Assembly (NCBI RefSeq): GCF_004193175.1
Contig: NZ_SAUH01000001.1
Coordinates: 4,115,001 to 4,179,000 of the forward strand
Reading direction: 5' to 3'
DNA from: Streptomyces sp. RFCAC02
GTDB lineage: Bacteria > Actinomycetota > Actinomycetes > Streptomycetales > Streptomycetaceae
Length of the DNA stretch: 64,000 bases
A program made the translations under genes and the position numbers. The notes under the pieces are model-generated. The model saw only the letters and a list, made by a program, of their open reading frames with translations. It did not search any database and was not told the DNA's origin. This document shows positions 34,624 through 42,632 of this stretch, one piece after another. Each line of letters starts with the position of its first letter. Within the stretch, counting starts at the first letter, position 1.

Positions 34624-36042
34624 ATGTCGAAGACAATGGGGAACTCGAACACGCGGCAGGAAGCGGCGGAACACACGGAACTCCGCCGTGTGATGGGTCC
34701 GGGGCTGCTGCTGCTCTTCATCGTCGGCGACATTCTCGGAACAGGTGTCTACGCGCTCACCGGAAAGGTCGCCGCGGAAGTCGGCGGCGCCGTCTGGCTG
34801 CCTTTCCTGTGCGCTTTCACAGTCGCCCTGCTGACGGCCACCAGCTATCTGGAGCTCGTCACCAAGTATCCGCGGGCGGGCGGCGCCGCGGCGTTCACCC
34901 ACCGGGCGTTCGCCGTCCACTTCCTCACCTTCCTCATCACCTACGCCGTCATGTGCTCGGGCCTCACCTCGGCGTCCAGCGCGTCCAAGGCGTTCGCGGC
35001 CAACCTGCTGTCCGCGCTGAACGCCGACGGCGAGCACGGCCGGGTCACGATGACGATCGCGATCGCGTTCATGGCGCTCATCGCCCTGGTGAACCTGCGC
35101 GGTGTCGGCGAGAGCGTCAAGGCGAACGTCGTCCTCACCGCGGTGGAACTGTCCGGACTCGTCATTGTCATCGGCGTCGGCGCGTGGGCCATCGTCCAGG
35201 GCGACGGGGAATTCGGGCGTGTGACCGAATTCCATACTGCGTCGGGTGAGACGGCATTCGGCGCCGTGAGCGCGGCGACGGCTCTCGCGTTCTTCGCCAT
35301 GGTGGGATTCGAGGATTCCGTCAACATGGCGGAGGAGACGAAGAATCCCGCGCGCACTTTTCCCCGGATGATGCTCATCGGCCTGTGCGTCACCGGCGTG
35401 ATCTACGTCCTGGTGGCGATCGCGAGCATCGCCCTCGTCTCCCCGGCCGAGCTGAGCGAGGGGGACACACCGCTGCTGAAGGTGGTCCAGGCGGGCGCGC
35501 CGGGCTTCCCGATCGACCTGTTCGCGTGGATCACGATGTTCGCCGTGTCCAACTCGGCCCTCATCAACATGCTGATGGCCAGCCGCCTGCTGTACGGGAT
35601 GTCCCGCGAGCACGTCCTGCCGGCACCGCTGGGCCGTATCCTCCCGCGCCGCCGCACCCCGTGGGTCGCGGTCGTCTTCACGACGCTGCTCGCGTTCCTC
35701 CTCATCGGCTACGCGGACCTGACCGCGCTCGGCGGCACCACGTCGCTGCTGCTCCTGTGCGTCTTCACCGTGGTCAACGTCGCCGTGCTCGTGCTGCGCC
35801 GCGACACGGTGGAGCACCGGCACTTCCGGGCGCCGACCGCGCTGCCGGTGATCGGCGCCGTGCTCTGCGCGTACCTCGCGACGCCGCTGTCCGGGCGGTC
35901 CGGCGACGACTACCGGGTGGCGGGCTGGCTGATGCTGATCGGCATCGGGCTGTGGGCCTGCGTGTGGGTGGCCGACCGCGTGCTGCGCGGGCGGGGCGGC
36001 CGGCGGGAGAAGGACGACTCCGCGCCGCCGCCCGCCGGGTGA
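34624..36042 (+). CDS. APC-family amino acid permease
   Basis: 472 residues with about 12 membrane helices beginning at residue 23. Family marks include GDILGTGVYALTGKV (about 36-50), the first unwound helix of APC transporters, and FFAMVGFEDSVNMAEETKNPARTFP (first part; about 223-245). Proton-coupled uptake of an amino acid or amine at the membrane. A TAGGGT box (34611-34616) lies 7 nt before the ATG with no ribosome site, pointing to a leaderless mRNA. Codon use near the 5' end is a little less GC-biased than in neighbouring genes. Confidence 0.93.
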   Translation: MSKTMGNSNTRQEAAEHTELRRVMGPGLLLLFIVGDILGTGVYALTGKVAAEVGGAVWLPFLCAFTVALLTATSYLELVTKYPRAGGAAAFTHRAFAVHFLTFLITYAVMCSGLTSASSASKAFAANLLSALNADGEHGRVTMTIAIAFMALIALVNLRGVGESVKANVVLTAVELSGLVIVIGVGAWAIVQGDGEFGRVTEFHTASGETAFGAVSAATALAFFAMVGFEDSVNMAEETKNPARTFPRMMLIGLCVTGVIYVLVAIASIALVSPAELSEGDTPLLKVVQAGAPGFPIDLFAWITMFAVSNSALINMLMASRLLYGMSREHVLPAPLGRILPRRRTPWVAVVFTTLLAFLLIGYADLTALGGTTSLLLLCVFTVVNVAVLVLRRDTVEHRHFRAPTALPVIGAVLCAYLATPLSGRSGDDYRVAGWLMLIGIGLWACVWVADRVLRGRGGRREKDDSAPPPAG

Positions 36043-36060
36043 GGTGCCGGCCGCCCGCCG

Positions 36061-36098
36061 GACGGGAGCCCGCCCCGGCGCAGGGGCGGGCTCCCGTC
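36061..36098. terminator. Perfect 16-bp hairpin between convergent genes
   Basis: Arms 36061-36076 and 36083-36098 with a 6-nt loop, between the permease stop and the lamin-tail gene stop. Confidence 0.8.
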
Positions 36099-36106
36099 CT
36101 CGGGGA

Positions 36107-36970
36107 TCAGGGCGCGGCGACCTTGACCTTGTCGCCGTACGGGAACTCCGAGACGGTCTTCCCCGCGGTGTTCTGCAGCAGGGCGTTGTCACCCTTGTTG
36201 TTCCAGATGGGGCGGTTGATGCCGTAGGAGTGGCCGCCCCACTCCGGGTGCACCTCGTTGGTGTAGACCCGGATCCGCTGGCCCGGCTGGATGACGGTGC
36301 CGGCGGGGAAGACGAAGTCCTGGCCGGCGTCGTCGGCGCCGAGCTGCCAGCCGGAGATGTCGGCCGGCTCGCTGCCGCGGTTCATGATCTCGACGTATTC
36401 GTCCGCCTGGTTCTTCGCCGTGCCGCGGAAGCGGACGTCGGTCAGCACCACGTCGGGCTCGCCGGCGGGGGCGAAGAGCGCGACGACGTCGGCGCTGTTC
36501 GCCCCGCCCTCGGCGCTCACGAACTGCCGGACGATCTGGCCGTTCTGCTTGAACCCGCTGATGACGACCTTGTACTTCCGGCCGTCGACGGTGACCTCCT
36601 CCGGCGAGACGAAGCTCGGCAGGTCGACCAGGTCCTCGGGCGCCGGGCCGTCGTTCGGCGTCTCGTTGTGGTGGAAGCGGAAGGAGAAGGCGCTCTCGGT
36701 GCCGTCCTCGAACACCACCTTCACCGACAGGTCGACGTCGAACTGCGGCTGCGGCAGGGCGGGGACGGGGAAGTTCCGGTGGGTGAAGGTGCCCAGCGTG
36801 AACTCGGTGCCGTCCAGCTTCACCGGCACGCTTCCGCCGCTGAAGACATAACCGCTCTTCGCGTCGTCCGCGACGTTCCCCCACCTGACGTGGTCCGTGC
36901 CCAGGCCGCTGAATGTGGACGCGTCGGCCGTGACGGACGGCCAGGAACCGGACGTGACCGCAGTGCTCAT
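36107..36970 (-). CDS. Choice-of-anchor K plus lamin-tail domain protein
   Basis: 287 residues from the ATG at 36970 (GAGAGGAG 9 nt upstream). N-terminal half (about 5-150) matches the choice-of-anchor K type: SGSWPSVTADASTFSGLGT, then HVRWG, KSGYVFSG and FHHNETPN. C-terminal half (about 180-285) is a lamin-tail (LTD) Ig-like domain: DEYVEIMNRGSEPADISGW, GTVIQPGQRIRVYTNE and IWNNKGDNALLQN. Neither a signal peptide nor a lipobox is visible, although both domains are usually found in exported proteins. Function unknown; a binding or structural role is likely. No enzymatic motif. Confidence 0.85.
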   Translation of the reverse strand: MSTAVTSGSWPSVTADASTFSGLGTDHVRWGNVADDAKSGYVFSGGSVPVKLDGTEFTLGTFTHRNFPVPALPQPQFDVDLSVKVVFEDGTESAFSFRFHHNETPNDGPAPEDLVDLPSFVSPEEVTVDGRKYKVVISGFKQNGQIVRQFVSAEGGANSADVVALFAPAGEPDVVLTDVRFRGTAKNQADEYVEIMNRGSEPADISGWQLGADDAGQDFVFPAGTVIQPGQRIRVYTNEVHPEWGGHSYGINRPIWNNKGDNALLQNTAGKTVSEFPYGDKVKVAAP

Positions 36971-37120
36971 GGCGCTGCGCTCCTCTCGCTCTCGGGAAAA
37001 GATCCGCACCGGAGCTACCCCGGACGGCCCGGGGCAGCCGTCAGGGAACCGATCATCATCCCATCGAGCTACTTCACCGGCGCTGTGGTGACGCCGGCCG
37101 TTCCGCGCTCCCGGGGCCGC

Positions 37121-37744
37121 TCACTCCACCGCCCGCCAGGGGCTCACCGCGAGCAGTCCCGTCGAGCCCAGGTCGATGCCGCCGTCGGGCGTCACCGACT
37201 GTTCGGACGCGCCCGCGGCCGGGACGACCAGCACTGTCACGCCGAGGTCGGGGTCCCGGGTGGTGTCCGTGTAGGTGTTGCGCCACAGCAGGCCGGCCCG
37301 TGCCCGCTCGCCCGGCGCGATGGTGACGTCGGCGGGCGGGTCGTCGAAGCCCTCGACCGTCGCGACGTCCGCGCCCCGGTGCGTCACCTCGATGTCGAGC
37401 GGCTCGCCGTCCGCGTCGAGCACCGTCAGCTCCGGATAGCCGTTCAGAGTGACGGGCTCGTCGCCGCAGTTGGTGACGTCGAGGTTCCCGGCACGCAGGC
37501 CCATGGCCGCGTCGATCAGGCCGGGGGAGACGCTGATCCCCTCGGGCGGACAGGGCGGGGTCGTCGGCGTGGGGACGACGGCCGCCGGATCCACCACCGC
37601 CCCGCCGTCGCCGTCCCCGGAGGCCCGCTCGGTACCGCAGGCGCCGAGGGCCGCGGCAGTGAGGACGCAGACCGCGACGGCGGCCGCCGCCCGGGAACGG
37701 GCCGCGCGCGACCGGACAACGGCGGGCGTTGATCGTATGGTCAT
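37121..37744 (-). CDS. DUF4232 lipoprotein
   Basis: 207 residues from the ATG at 37744. Type II signal peptide with Arg-rich start and lipobox (LGAC, Cys near residue 35), a Thr/Pro linker, and a DUF4232-like domain (about 60-205) with MGLRAGNLDVTNCGDEPVTL, NGYPELTVLDADG and a paired-Cys arrangement. Such proteins are common streptomycete surface lipoproteins of unknown role. The longer upstream frame has no signal and overlaps the zinc-ribbon gene, so it was not used. Confidence 0.88.
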   Translation of the reverse strand: MTIRSTPAVVRSRAARSRAAAAVAVCVLTAAALGACGTERASGDGDGGAVVDPAAVVPTPTTPPCPPEGISVSPGLIDAAMGLRAGNLDVTNCGDEPVTLNGYPELTVLDADGEPLDIEVTHRGADVATVEGFDDPPADVTIAPGERARAGLLWRNTYTDTTRDPDLGVTVLVVPAAGASEQSVTPDGGIDLGSTGLLAVSPWRAVE

Positions 37745-37766
37745 CCGCAGATGCTCCCACGCCCTG

Positions 37767-37973
37767 TCAGACGCCGGGCAGGGTGTCCTGCTCGACCGGG
37801 CGCTCCGGCGGTCGCGGTGCGACGCGGACGGCCAGCTTCGCGCGGCACTCGGGGCCGAGGCCCCACAGGCGGGCCTCCCGCCCGTACAGCCTGCGGCCGC
37901 ACAGCCGGCAGGTGACGGCCGGCCGCCTTCCGGCGTCCGGGAGGGGCAGCAGCGCGGGTTCCTCAGCACTCAC
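37767..37973 (-). CDS. Small zinc-ribbon protein (DUF6011-like)
   Basis: 68 residues. CRLCGRRL (C22, C25) and GLGPECRAKL (C42) give the Cys pattern of a small zinc ribbon of the DUF6011 kind, which often sits near nucleic-acid-related or regulatory genes. GTG start at 37973 overlaps the end of the upstream HTH gene by 11 nt, so translation is coupled. It has no signal peptide. Function unknown; it may be a partner of the HTH regulator. Confidence 0.72.
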   Translation of the reverse strand: MSAEEPALLPLPDAGRRPAVTCRLCGRRLYGREARLWGLGPECRAKLAVRVAPRPPERPVEQDTLPGV

Positions 37974-38511
37974 GCGGCGGCTCCCCGGCCAGCAGCGGGA
38001 ACAGGCGCACCACGGCGGCGACCGGCGCCGCGTCGGCCGGCCGGCCGCGGCGGTCGAGGTACGGCGCGAGGACGGCGCGGACGGCGTCGGCGACCTCGGT
38101 CAGCTCACCGGGCGTCAGATGCACGACCGCGCTGAACGCCTCGTCGTGCCGCCAGGGGGCGGGTGCCTCGTCGCGCCGCTCCAGCCAGCGCCGGTGACTC
38201 TCGTCCTCGAGCGCCCGGTTCAGCTGCCCGAAGACCTCCTCCTCCGGGCTCACCGCCGCGGCCGGCCCGGCGTCGGCGCGGAGCCGCCACGGCCGTACGC
38301 GACCGGCGCCCGCCGCGCGCGGCGCCTCCTCCACAAGGCCGTGGCGCGCCAGTTGGCGCAGGTGGAACGAGCACACACCCGAACTCCGCCCGAGCCGGCG
38401 CGCCGCCTCCGCCGAGGTGAGCGTGCCCCGTTCGGCGAGCAGGTCGAGCAGGGCGGCCCGTACGGGATGGCCGGCCCGCACGCCGTCGTCCCGCAGTTCG
38501 TCCTCGGTCAT
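37963..38511 (-). CDS. Winged-helix (ArsR-like) transcriptional regulator
   Basis: 182 residues from the ATG at 38511 (GGAGG 4 nt upstream; a 13-residue longer frame would run over the operator). Winged-helix domain about 10-75: HPVRAALLDLLAERGTLTSA, AARRLGRSSGVCSFHLRQLARHGLVEE. The C-terminal 100 residues are helical with no recognised ligand domain. Divergent from a peptide deformylase with two TTTGCAAA-centred repeats between, so probably a repressor of both. No classical ArsR metal-binding ELCVCD motif is seen. Confidence 0.85.
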   Translation of the reverse strand: MTEDELRDDGVRAGHPVRAALLDLLAERGTLTSAEAARRLGRSSGVCSFHLRQLARHGLVEEAPRAAGAGRVRPWRLRADAGPAAAVSPEEEVFGQLNRALEDESHRRWLERRDEAPAPWRHDEAFSAVVHLTPGELTEVADAVRAVLAPYLDRRGRPADAAPVAAVVRLFPLLAGEPPREC

Positions 38512-38524
38512 CGCGCCTCCAATC

Positions 38525-38553
38525 ACTTTGCAAAGTCTGGTACTTTGCAAACT
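38525..38553. promoter_or_regulatory. Tandem operator ACTTTGCAAAGT / ACTTTGCAAACT
   Basis: ACTTTGCAAAGT (38525-38536) is a perfect 12-bp palindrome and ACTTTGCAAACT (38542-38553) is a near copy, centres 17 bp apart. The block is AT-rich in a very GC-rich background and lies 14 nt before the HTH start and 43 nt before the deformylase start. A dimeric winged-helix regulator binding two adjacent sites fits. Confidence 0.75.
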
Positions 38554-38595
38554 CCCGGGTCAAGTACCCGCGCGATCGGGAGAGGAGAGCACGCG

Positions 38596-39255
38596 ATGCC
38601 CGTACTCGTCCAGGGCCGGCCCGCCGCCGACGACCACCCGCACCCCACACCGGAGGCCGTCCGGGGGACACCGCACCGCATCACCGTGATCGGTGAGGAC
38701 GTCCTGCACCGCCGCCTGCGGCCGGTCACCGGATTCGGCGACCCGGACCTCGCCCGGCTCGTCGACGACATGTTCGCCACGCTGCACGTCGCCGAGGGCG
38801 CGGGGCTCGCCGCCAACCAGATCGGCGTCGACCTCCAGCTCTTCGTCTGGGACATGACCGACGAGTGGGGCGTCCGGCACGTGGGCCACATCGCGAACCC
38901 GGTGCTCGACGAAGTGCCCGCCGCCAGCCGCACCCTGCTGGAGGAGCCCGAGGGCTGCCTGTCCGTGCCGGGTCCCTACGTCCCGCTGGCCCGCCCCGAC
39001 CACGCCGTCGTGCGCGGCGTGGACATCGCGGGCGAGCCGCTGGTCATCGAAGGGCGGGGCTACTTCGCCCGCTGCCTCCAGCACGAGACCGACCACCTCC
39101 ACGGCCGCCTGTACGTCGACCGCCTCGCCGCGCGGGAGCGCAAGGCCGCCGTCCGCGAGATGGGCGCGCTGCGGGACCGGGTGCTGGCGCGCCGGGCCGC
39201 CCGGGAGGCGGCGCGCGGCCGTGGGACGGACACCCCCGCCGGCGGCGCGGGTTGA
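38596..39255 (+). CDS. Peptide deformylase
   Basis: 219 residues. All three motifs are intact: GAGLAANQ (68-75), EGCLS (119-123) with metal ligand C121, and HETDH (163-167) with H163, E164, H167. It removes the formyl group from nascent N-formylmethionine. N-terminal extension of about 20 residues and a basic Ala/Arg tail. Streptomycetes usually carry several deformylases; this one is paired with a divergent HTH regulator and a tandem operator, unlike a housekeeping copy next to fmt. GAGGAGAG precedes the ATG. It may be an inducible, perhaps inhibitor-tolerant, version; that is inference. Confidence 0.94.
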   Translation: MPVLVQGRPAADDHPHPTPEAVRGTPHRITVIGEDVLHRRLRPVTGFGDPDLARLVDDMFATLHVAEGAGLAANQIGVDLQLFVWDMTDEWGVRHVGHIANPVLDEVPAASRTLLEEPEGCLSVPGPYVPLARPDHAVVRGVDIAGEPLVIEGRGYFARCLQHETDHLHGRLYVDRLAARERKAAVREMGALRDRVLARRAAREAARGRGTDTPAGGAG

Positions 39256-39335
39256 GGTCCGGGCGGCCCGGGTACTCGTCGGGGCACCGGCCCGGCTCAG
39301 GTGCCGGGCCGCATGAGCGAGGAGTTGGTGCCGTC

Positions 39336-39722
39336 GTGTCTCTCGCCCGCTTCAGCGTCACCGTGCTCGACTGTCCGGACCCGCGGGCGCTCGCGGCCTT
39401 CTACTCCGACGTCCTCGGCTGGCCGATCGACGAGGAGCACAGCGACGACGGCTGGGTCGAGATCCGCGGCGGGGCGCCGGCGGAGCGGTTCGCGTTCCAG
39501 CTCTCCGAGGGGTACCGGCCGCCGGAGTGGCCCGGGACGGAGCACCCCCAGCAGATGCACATCGACCTGGACGTCCCCGAGTCACGCCTCGACGAGGCCG
39601 AGCGGGACGTCCTCACGCTCGGCGCGCGCCTCCTGCAGGGCGACGACGGCGGACAACGCGGCTTCCGGGTGTACGCGGACCCGGCGGGGCATCCGTTCTG
39701 CCTGTGCCGCGTCCGCGACTGA
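39336..39722 (+). CDS. VOC-family (glyoxalase/bleomycin-resistance fold) protein
   Basis: 128 residues, one VOC domain: SVTVLDCPDPRALAAFYSDV and LGWPI in the first half; HIDLDV near residue 74, PAGHPFCLCRV at the end. The pattern is that of small actinobacterial VOC proteins; the metal-binding residues (H74 and a late acidic residue) are not clearly complete. The GTG at 39336 was taken; ribosome site GAGGAG is 11 nt upstream. Function unknown. Confidence 0.85.
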   Translation: MSLARFSVTVLDCPDPRALAAFYSDVLGWPIDEEHSDDGWVEIRGGAPAERFAFQLSEGYRPPEWPGTEHPQQMHIDLDVPESRLDEAERDVLTLGARLLQGDDGGQRGFRVYADPAGHPFCLCRVRD

Positions 39723-39729
39723 GCCGCGA

Positions 39730-39757
39730 GCCGCGCCCCCGTCGGCCGGGGCGCGGC
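39730..39757. terminator. 10-bp hairpin between convergent genes
   Basis: GCCGCGCCCC (39730-39739) pairs with GGGGCGCGGC (39748-39757), between the VOC gene and the convergent LCP gene. Confidence 0.65.
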
Positions 39758-39776
39758 ACGCGGCTCGGCCGACGGG

Positions 39777-41048
39777 TCACTCCTCCGAGACGTTGACCGT
39801 GACCTTCTCGTCGTTCCTGATCTGGTCCATCAGCGCGTCGACCTGCTCGGTGTCCCACAGGACCGCCGATCCCTCGGACGTCTCGTAGCCCGGGTCGGAG
39901 ACCGGCATGTTCATCCGCTCGGCGCTGCGCATGGCCCAGAACATGGAGCGCAGGTCCCACAGCGACATGTCCTTGTCCACGATCAGCGCGTCCAGGACGG
40001 AACCGAGCACCGGGTAGACCTTGAACGGGTTCAGCACCGTCGACCACGATGCGGCCTGGTCGGCCAGGGTGCTCAGGAACTCCTGCTGGTTCTGCGTGCG
40101 TCCCAGGTCGCCCATGGCCTCCTGGTAGCGCTGCCGGTTGTAGGCGAGGGCCTCGGTGCCGTTCATGCGCTGGCAGCCGGCCTCGAAGTCGGCGCCCGAG
40201 TTCTTGTCCTGGATGGGCTCGTCCAGGCACATCTCGACGCCGCCGAGCGCGTCCACGACGTTCGCGAAGCCGCCGAATCCGATCTCCACGTAGTGGTCGA
40301 TGCGGATGTCCAGATTGGCCTCGACGGTCCGGGCCAGGAGCCACGGCCCCTCGATCGTGTAGGCGGCGTTCAGCTTCCGCTCCTGCTCGGGTATGCGCCG
40401 GCCCGACTCGGAGCCGGTGAACTCGGGGATCGTCACCCACGAGTCACGCGGCAGGCTGATCATCGTGCTGCCGTTGTCGCCCACGTGCAGGAGGATCATG
40501 GTGTCGGTGCGCCCGCCCTCGGCGTCACCGGTGTGCAGGTCGTCCTTCTGGTCGTCCGTGAGCCCCTCGCGGCTGTCCGAGCCGACGATCAGGTAATTCG
40601 TGCCCTCGCCGGCCTCCGGGCGGTCCTCGAGCGCCGACAGGTCCACCTCGCGGTTCAGCTTGCCGTCGGCCCAGAAGTACGTCGCGACGCCGGTGACCAG
40701 CAGGACGAACGCCAGCGCCAGCGTCGAGAAACCTATGATCCGGCCCCAGCGGCGCCGGGGCCGCGGCCGCGGCGCACCGCCGTCCGGCGGCGCCGTCCCG
40801 GGCGGCGGCGGGGGCTCCTGCCGCTGGCCGGAACCCCGGTAGACCTGGCCGTCGCTCCAGCCGGAGTCGTACGCGTCGGCCCCGCCGCCGCCGTCGTACG
40901 GACCGCGCTGCCGCGGCGGGCGCGGCGCACGGGGCGGCTGGACGTGCGGCATGACCCGGGCGCCCTCGGGCCGTGCGTCGGCGCTGCCCCGCCCGTACGC
41001 GCTGCGGTCGTCCCGGTCGTCTGTCCATCCGTTGGGCCAGTCGTTCAT
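39777..41048 (-). CDS. LytR-CpsA-Psr (LCP) family protein 1
   Basis: 423 residues. A disordered Pro/Gly/Arg-rich cytosolic start (1-100) is followed by one membrane helix (about 106-128) and an extracytoplasmic LCP domain (about 150-400): LIVGSDSRE, RTDTMILLHV, SLPRDSWV, LNAAYTIEG, ALGGVEMC and ALAYNRQR...DLGRTQNQQ. All the usual Asp/Arg residues are present, so it is probably active in transferring a lipid-linked glycopolymer to peptidoglycan. No LytR_C domain. Start ATG at 41048 sits close to a GGAGG; a shorter start at the internal MPHVQPP is possible. Confidence 0.9.
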   Translation of the reverse strand: MNDWPNGWTDDRDDRSAYGRGSADARPEGARVMPHVQPPRAPRPPRQRGPYDGGGGADAYDSGWSDGQVYRGSGQRQEPPPPPGTAPPDGGAPRPRPRRRWGRIIGFSTLALAFVLLVTGVATYFWADGKLNREVDLSALEDRPEAGEGTNYLIVGSDSREGLTDDQKDDLHTGDAEGGRTDTMILLHVGDNGSTMISLPRDSWVTIPEFTGSESGRRIPEQERKLNAAYTIEGPWLLARTVEANLDIRIDHYVEIGFGGFANVVDALGGVEMCLDEPIQDKNSGADFEAGCQRMNGTEALAYNRQRYQEAMGDLGRTQNQQEFLSTLADQAASWSTVLNPFKVYPVLGSVLDALIVDKDMSLWDLRSMFWAMRSAERMNMPVSDPGYETSEGSAVLWDTEQVDALMDQIRNDEKVTVNVSEE

Positions 41049-41144
41049 ACCTCCGCAGTGTGCCGTCCCGCGGGGGCCCAGCGGAAACCCGGTGCACCGA
41101 CTGTGGCGAACCTGATGCACAAGGCTCCTGCCTACCCTGGCCCC

Positions 41145-41672
41145 ATGACCGAACTGCCGCCCGGGCCGCCACCGGGCAAGCCCACCGCCGCCTCGCGCAC
41201 CACGCTGTCGCACATCATGACCCAGAACGACGTGAACCTCCTGGGCACCGTCCACGGGGGCGTGATCATGAAACTGGTGGACGACGCCGCGGGCGCCGTC
41301 GCCGGGCGGCACTCGGGCGGCCCGGCCGTCACCGCCGCCATGGACGAGATGGTCTTCGTCGAACCGGTGAAGGTCGGCGACCTCGTCCATGTCCGCGCCC
41401 AGTGCAACTGGACCGGCCGCACCTCCATGGAGATCGGTGTCAAGGTCCTCGCCGAGCGGTGGAACGAGGCGACCCCGGCCACCCGCGTCGCGACCGCCTA
41501 CCTCGTCTTCGCGGCCGTGGACGAACAGGGCAGGCCGCGCCCCGTGCCCCCGGTGCTGCCGGAGAGCGAACGGGACAGGCGGCGGTTCAAGGAGGCGCAG
41601 ATCCGCCGCACCCACCGCCTCGCCAGGCGCCGCGAGATCACCGAGCTGCGCGCTGGCCGCGCCCCCTCCTGA
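41145..41672 (+). CDS. Acyl-CoA thioesterase (hotdog fold, YciA/ACOT type)
   Basis: 175 residues. Hotdog core with HIMTQNDVNLLGTVHGGVIM (about 23-42), KLVDDAAGAVA and MVFVEPVKVGDLV. The N-D-x-x-G-x-x-H-G-G motif supplies the catalytic Asn and Asp. It hydrolyses acyl-CoA to free acid and CoA in the cytoplasm. The tail (150-175) is basic. A TACCCT box (41133-41138) lies 6 nt before the ATG without a ribosome site, so probably leaderless. Confidence 0.92.
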   Translation: MTELPPGPPPGKPTAASRTTLSHIMTQNDVNLLGTVHGGVIMKLVDDAAGAVAGRHSGGPAVTAAMDEMVFVEPVKVGDLVHVRAQCNWTGRTSMEIGVKVLAERWNEATPATRVATAYLVFAAVDEQGRPRPVPPVLPESERDRRRFKEAQIRRTHRLARRREITELRAGRAPS

Positions 41673-41699
41673 GCCCGCGCCCGACCGGGCCGCCGCGGG

Positions 41700-42632
41700 T
41701 CACAGCCGCTCGATCCGCGCGTGCCGCTGGCGCGGCGCCCGCCGTGCCGGCGCCACACCGGACAGCAGGATCAGCCGGGCCGCCCGGTGCCGCTGCCCCG
41801 CGTACGGCGCGAGCAGCTCCAGCATCCGGTCGTCGTCCGCGCCGCGCAGCCCGGTCAGCGCGTAGCCGACGGTCCCCGGCAGGTGCAGGTCGCCGACCGT
41901 GATGGCGTCGGGCGCGCCATTGCTCCGCTGCAGGGTCTCGGCGGCCGTCCACGGGCCGATGCCGGGGACGGCGCGGAGCCGGGCCAGCGCCTCGGGCAGC
42001 GGCATGCGGGCCGCCTCCTCCATGCGCCGGGCCAGCCGCGCCGCGCGGACGACCGCGGCCGACCGCTTCGGGTCCACGCCCGCCCGGTGCCACTCCCAGG
42101 ACGGGAGCAGCGCGAACGTCCTCGGCTCCGGCATCACCCACAGGCCGGCGCCCGCACCGGGACCGGGGGCGGGCTCGCCGAAGCGCCGCAGCAGCAGCCG
42201 CCACGCCCGGTAGGCCTCCTCCGCCGTCACGCGCTGCTCCAGCACCGCCGGGACCAGGGACTCGAACACGAGGCCGGTCCGCGCGAGCCGGAGCCCGCCG
42301 TGCCGCCGGTGCGCCTGCGCGACCACCCGGTGGTGCGCCGTGAACGCGCCGGGGTCGTCCTCGGCGCCGAGCAGCGCGGGCAGACCGTCGATGACCCAGT
42401 CCGCCCCCGGCCCCCAGGCGGTGGCCCGCACCGGCGGGCCCGGCAGCAGCCGCAGCGTCGCCGGCCCCTCGGGGGTGCGGGTGGCCCGCCAGACGGCCCC
42501 GTCCCCGGCGATCCTGAACGCGGGGTCGTACGGCCCGCGCCGCAGCACCAGCAGGCTGCGGTGCAGGTCGTACGGTTCGGGCGGTGCCCATACGCGGTCC
42601 GGCACGTCCGGAAGGCTAGCGGTGCGCGTCAC
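41700..42632 (-). CDS. DNA-3-methyladenine glycosylase family protein (AlkA-like)
   Basis: 310 residues. A beta-rich N-terminal domain (about 20-110) and an HhH-GPD domain with RAVPGIGPWTAAETLQRS (about 220-237) and the catalytic Asp in TVGDLHLPG. It would excise alkylated purines. The GTG at 42632 overlaps the amidase stop by 4 nt. An alternative GTG at 42605 sits 7 nt after a minus-strand TAGCCT box (42613-42618), so an independent leaderless transcript with nine fewer residues is equally plausible. The link to the upstream cell-wall amidase is probably positional. Confidence 0.87.
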   Translation of the reverse strand: MTRTASLPDVPDRVWAPPEPYDLHRSLLVLRRGPYDPAFRIAGDGAVWRATRTPEGPATLRLLPGPPVRATAWGPGADWVIDGLPALLGAEDDPGAFTAHHRVVAQAHRRHGGLRLARTGLVFESLVPAVLEQRVTAEEAYRAWRLLLRRFGEPAPGPGAGAGLWVMPEPRTFALLPSWEWHRAGVDPKRSAAVVRAARLARRMEEAARMPLPEALARLRAVPGIGPWTAAETLQRSNGAPDAITVGDLHLPGTVGYALTGLRGADDDRMLELLAPYAGQRHRAARLILLSGVAPARRAPRQRHARIERL

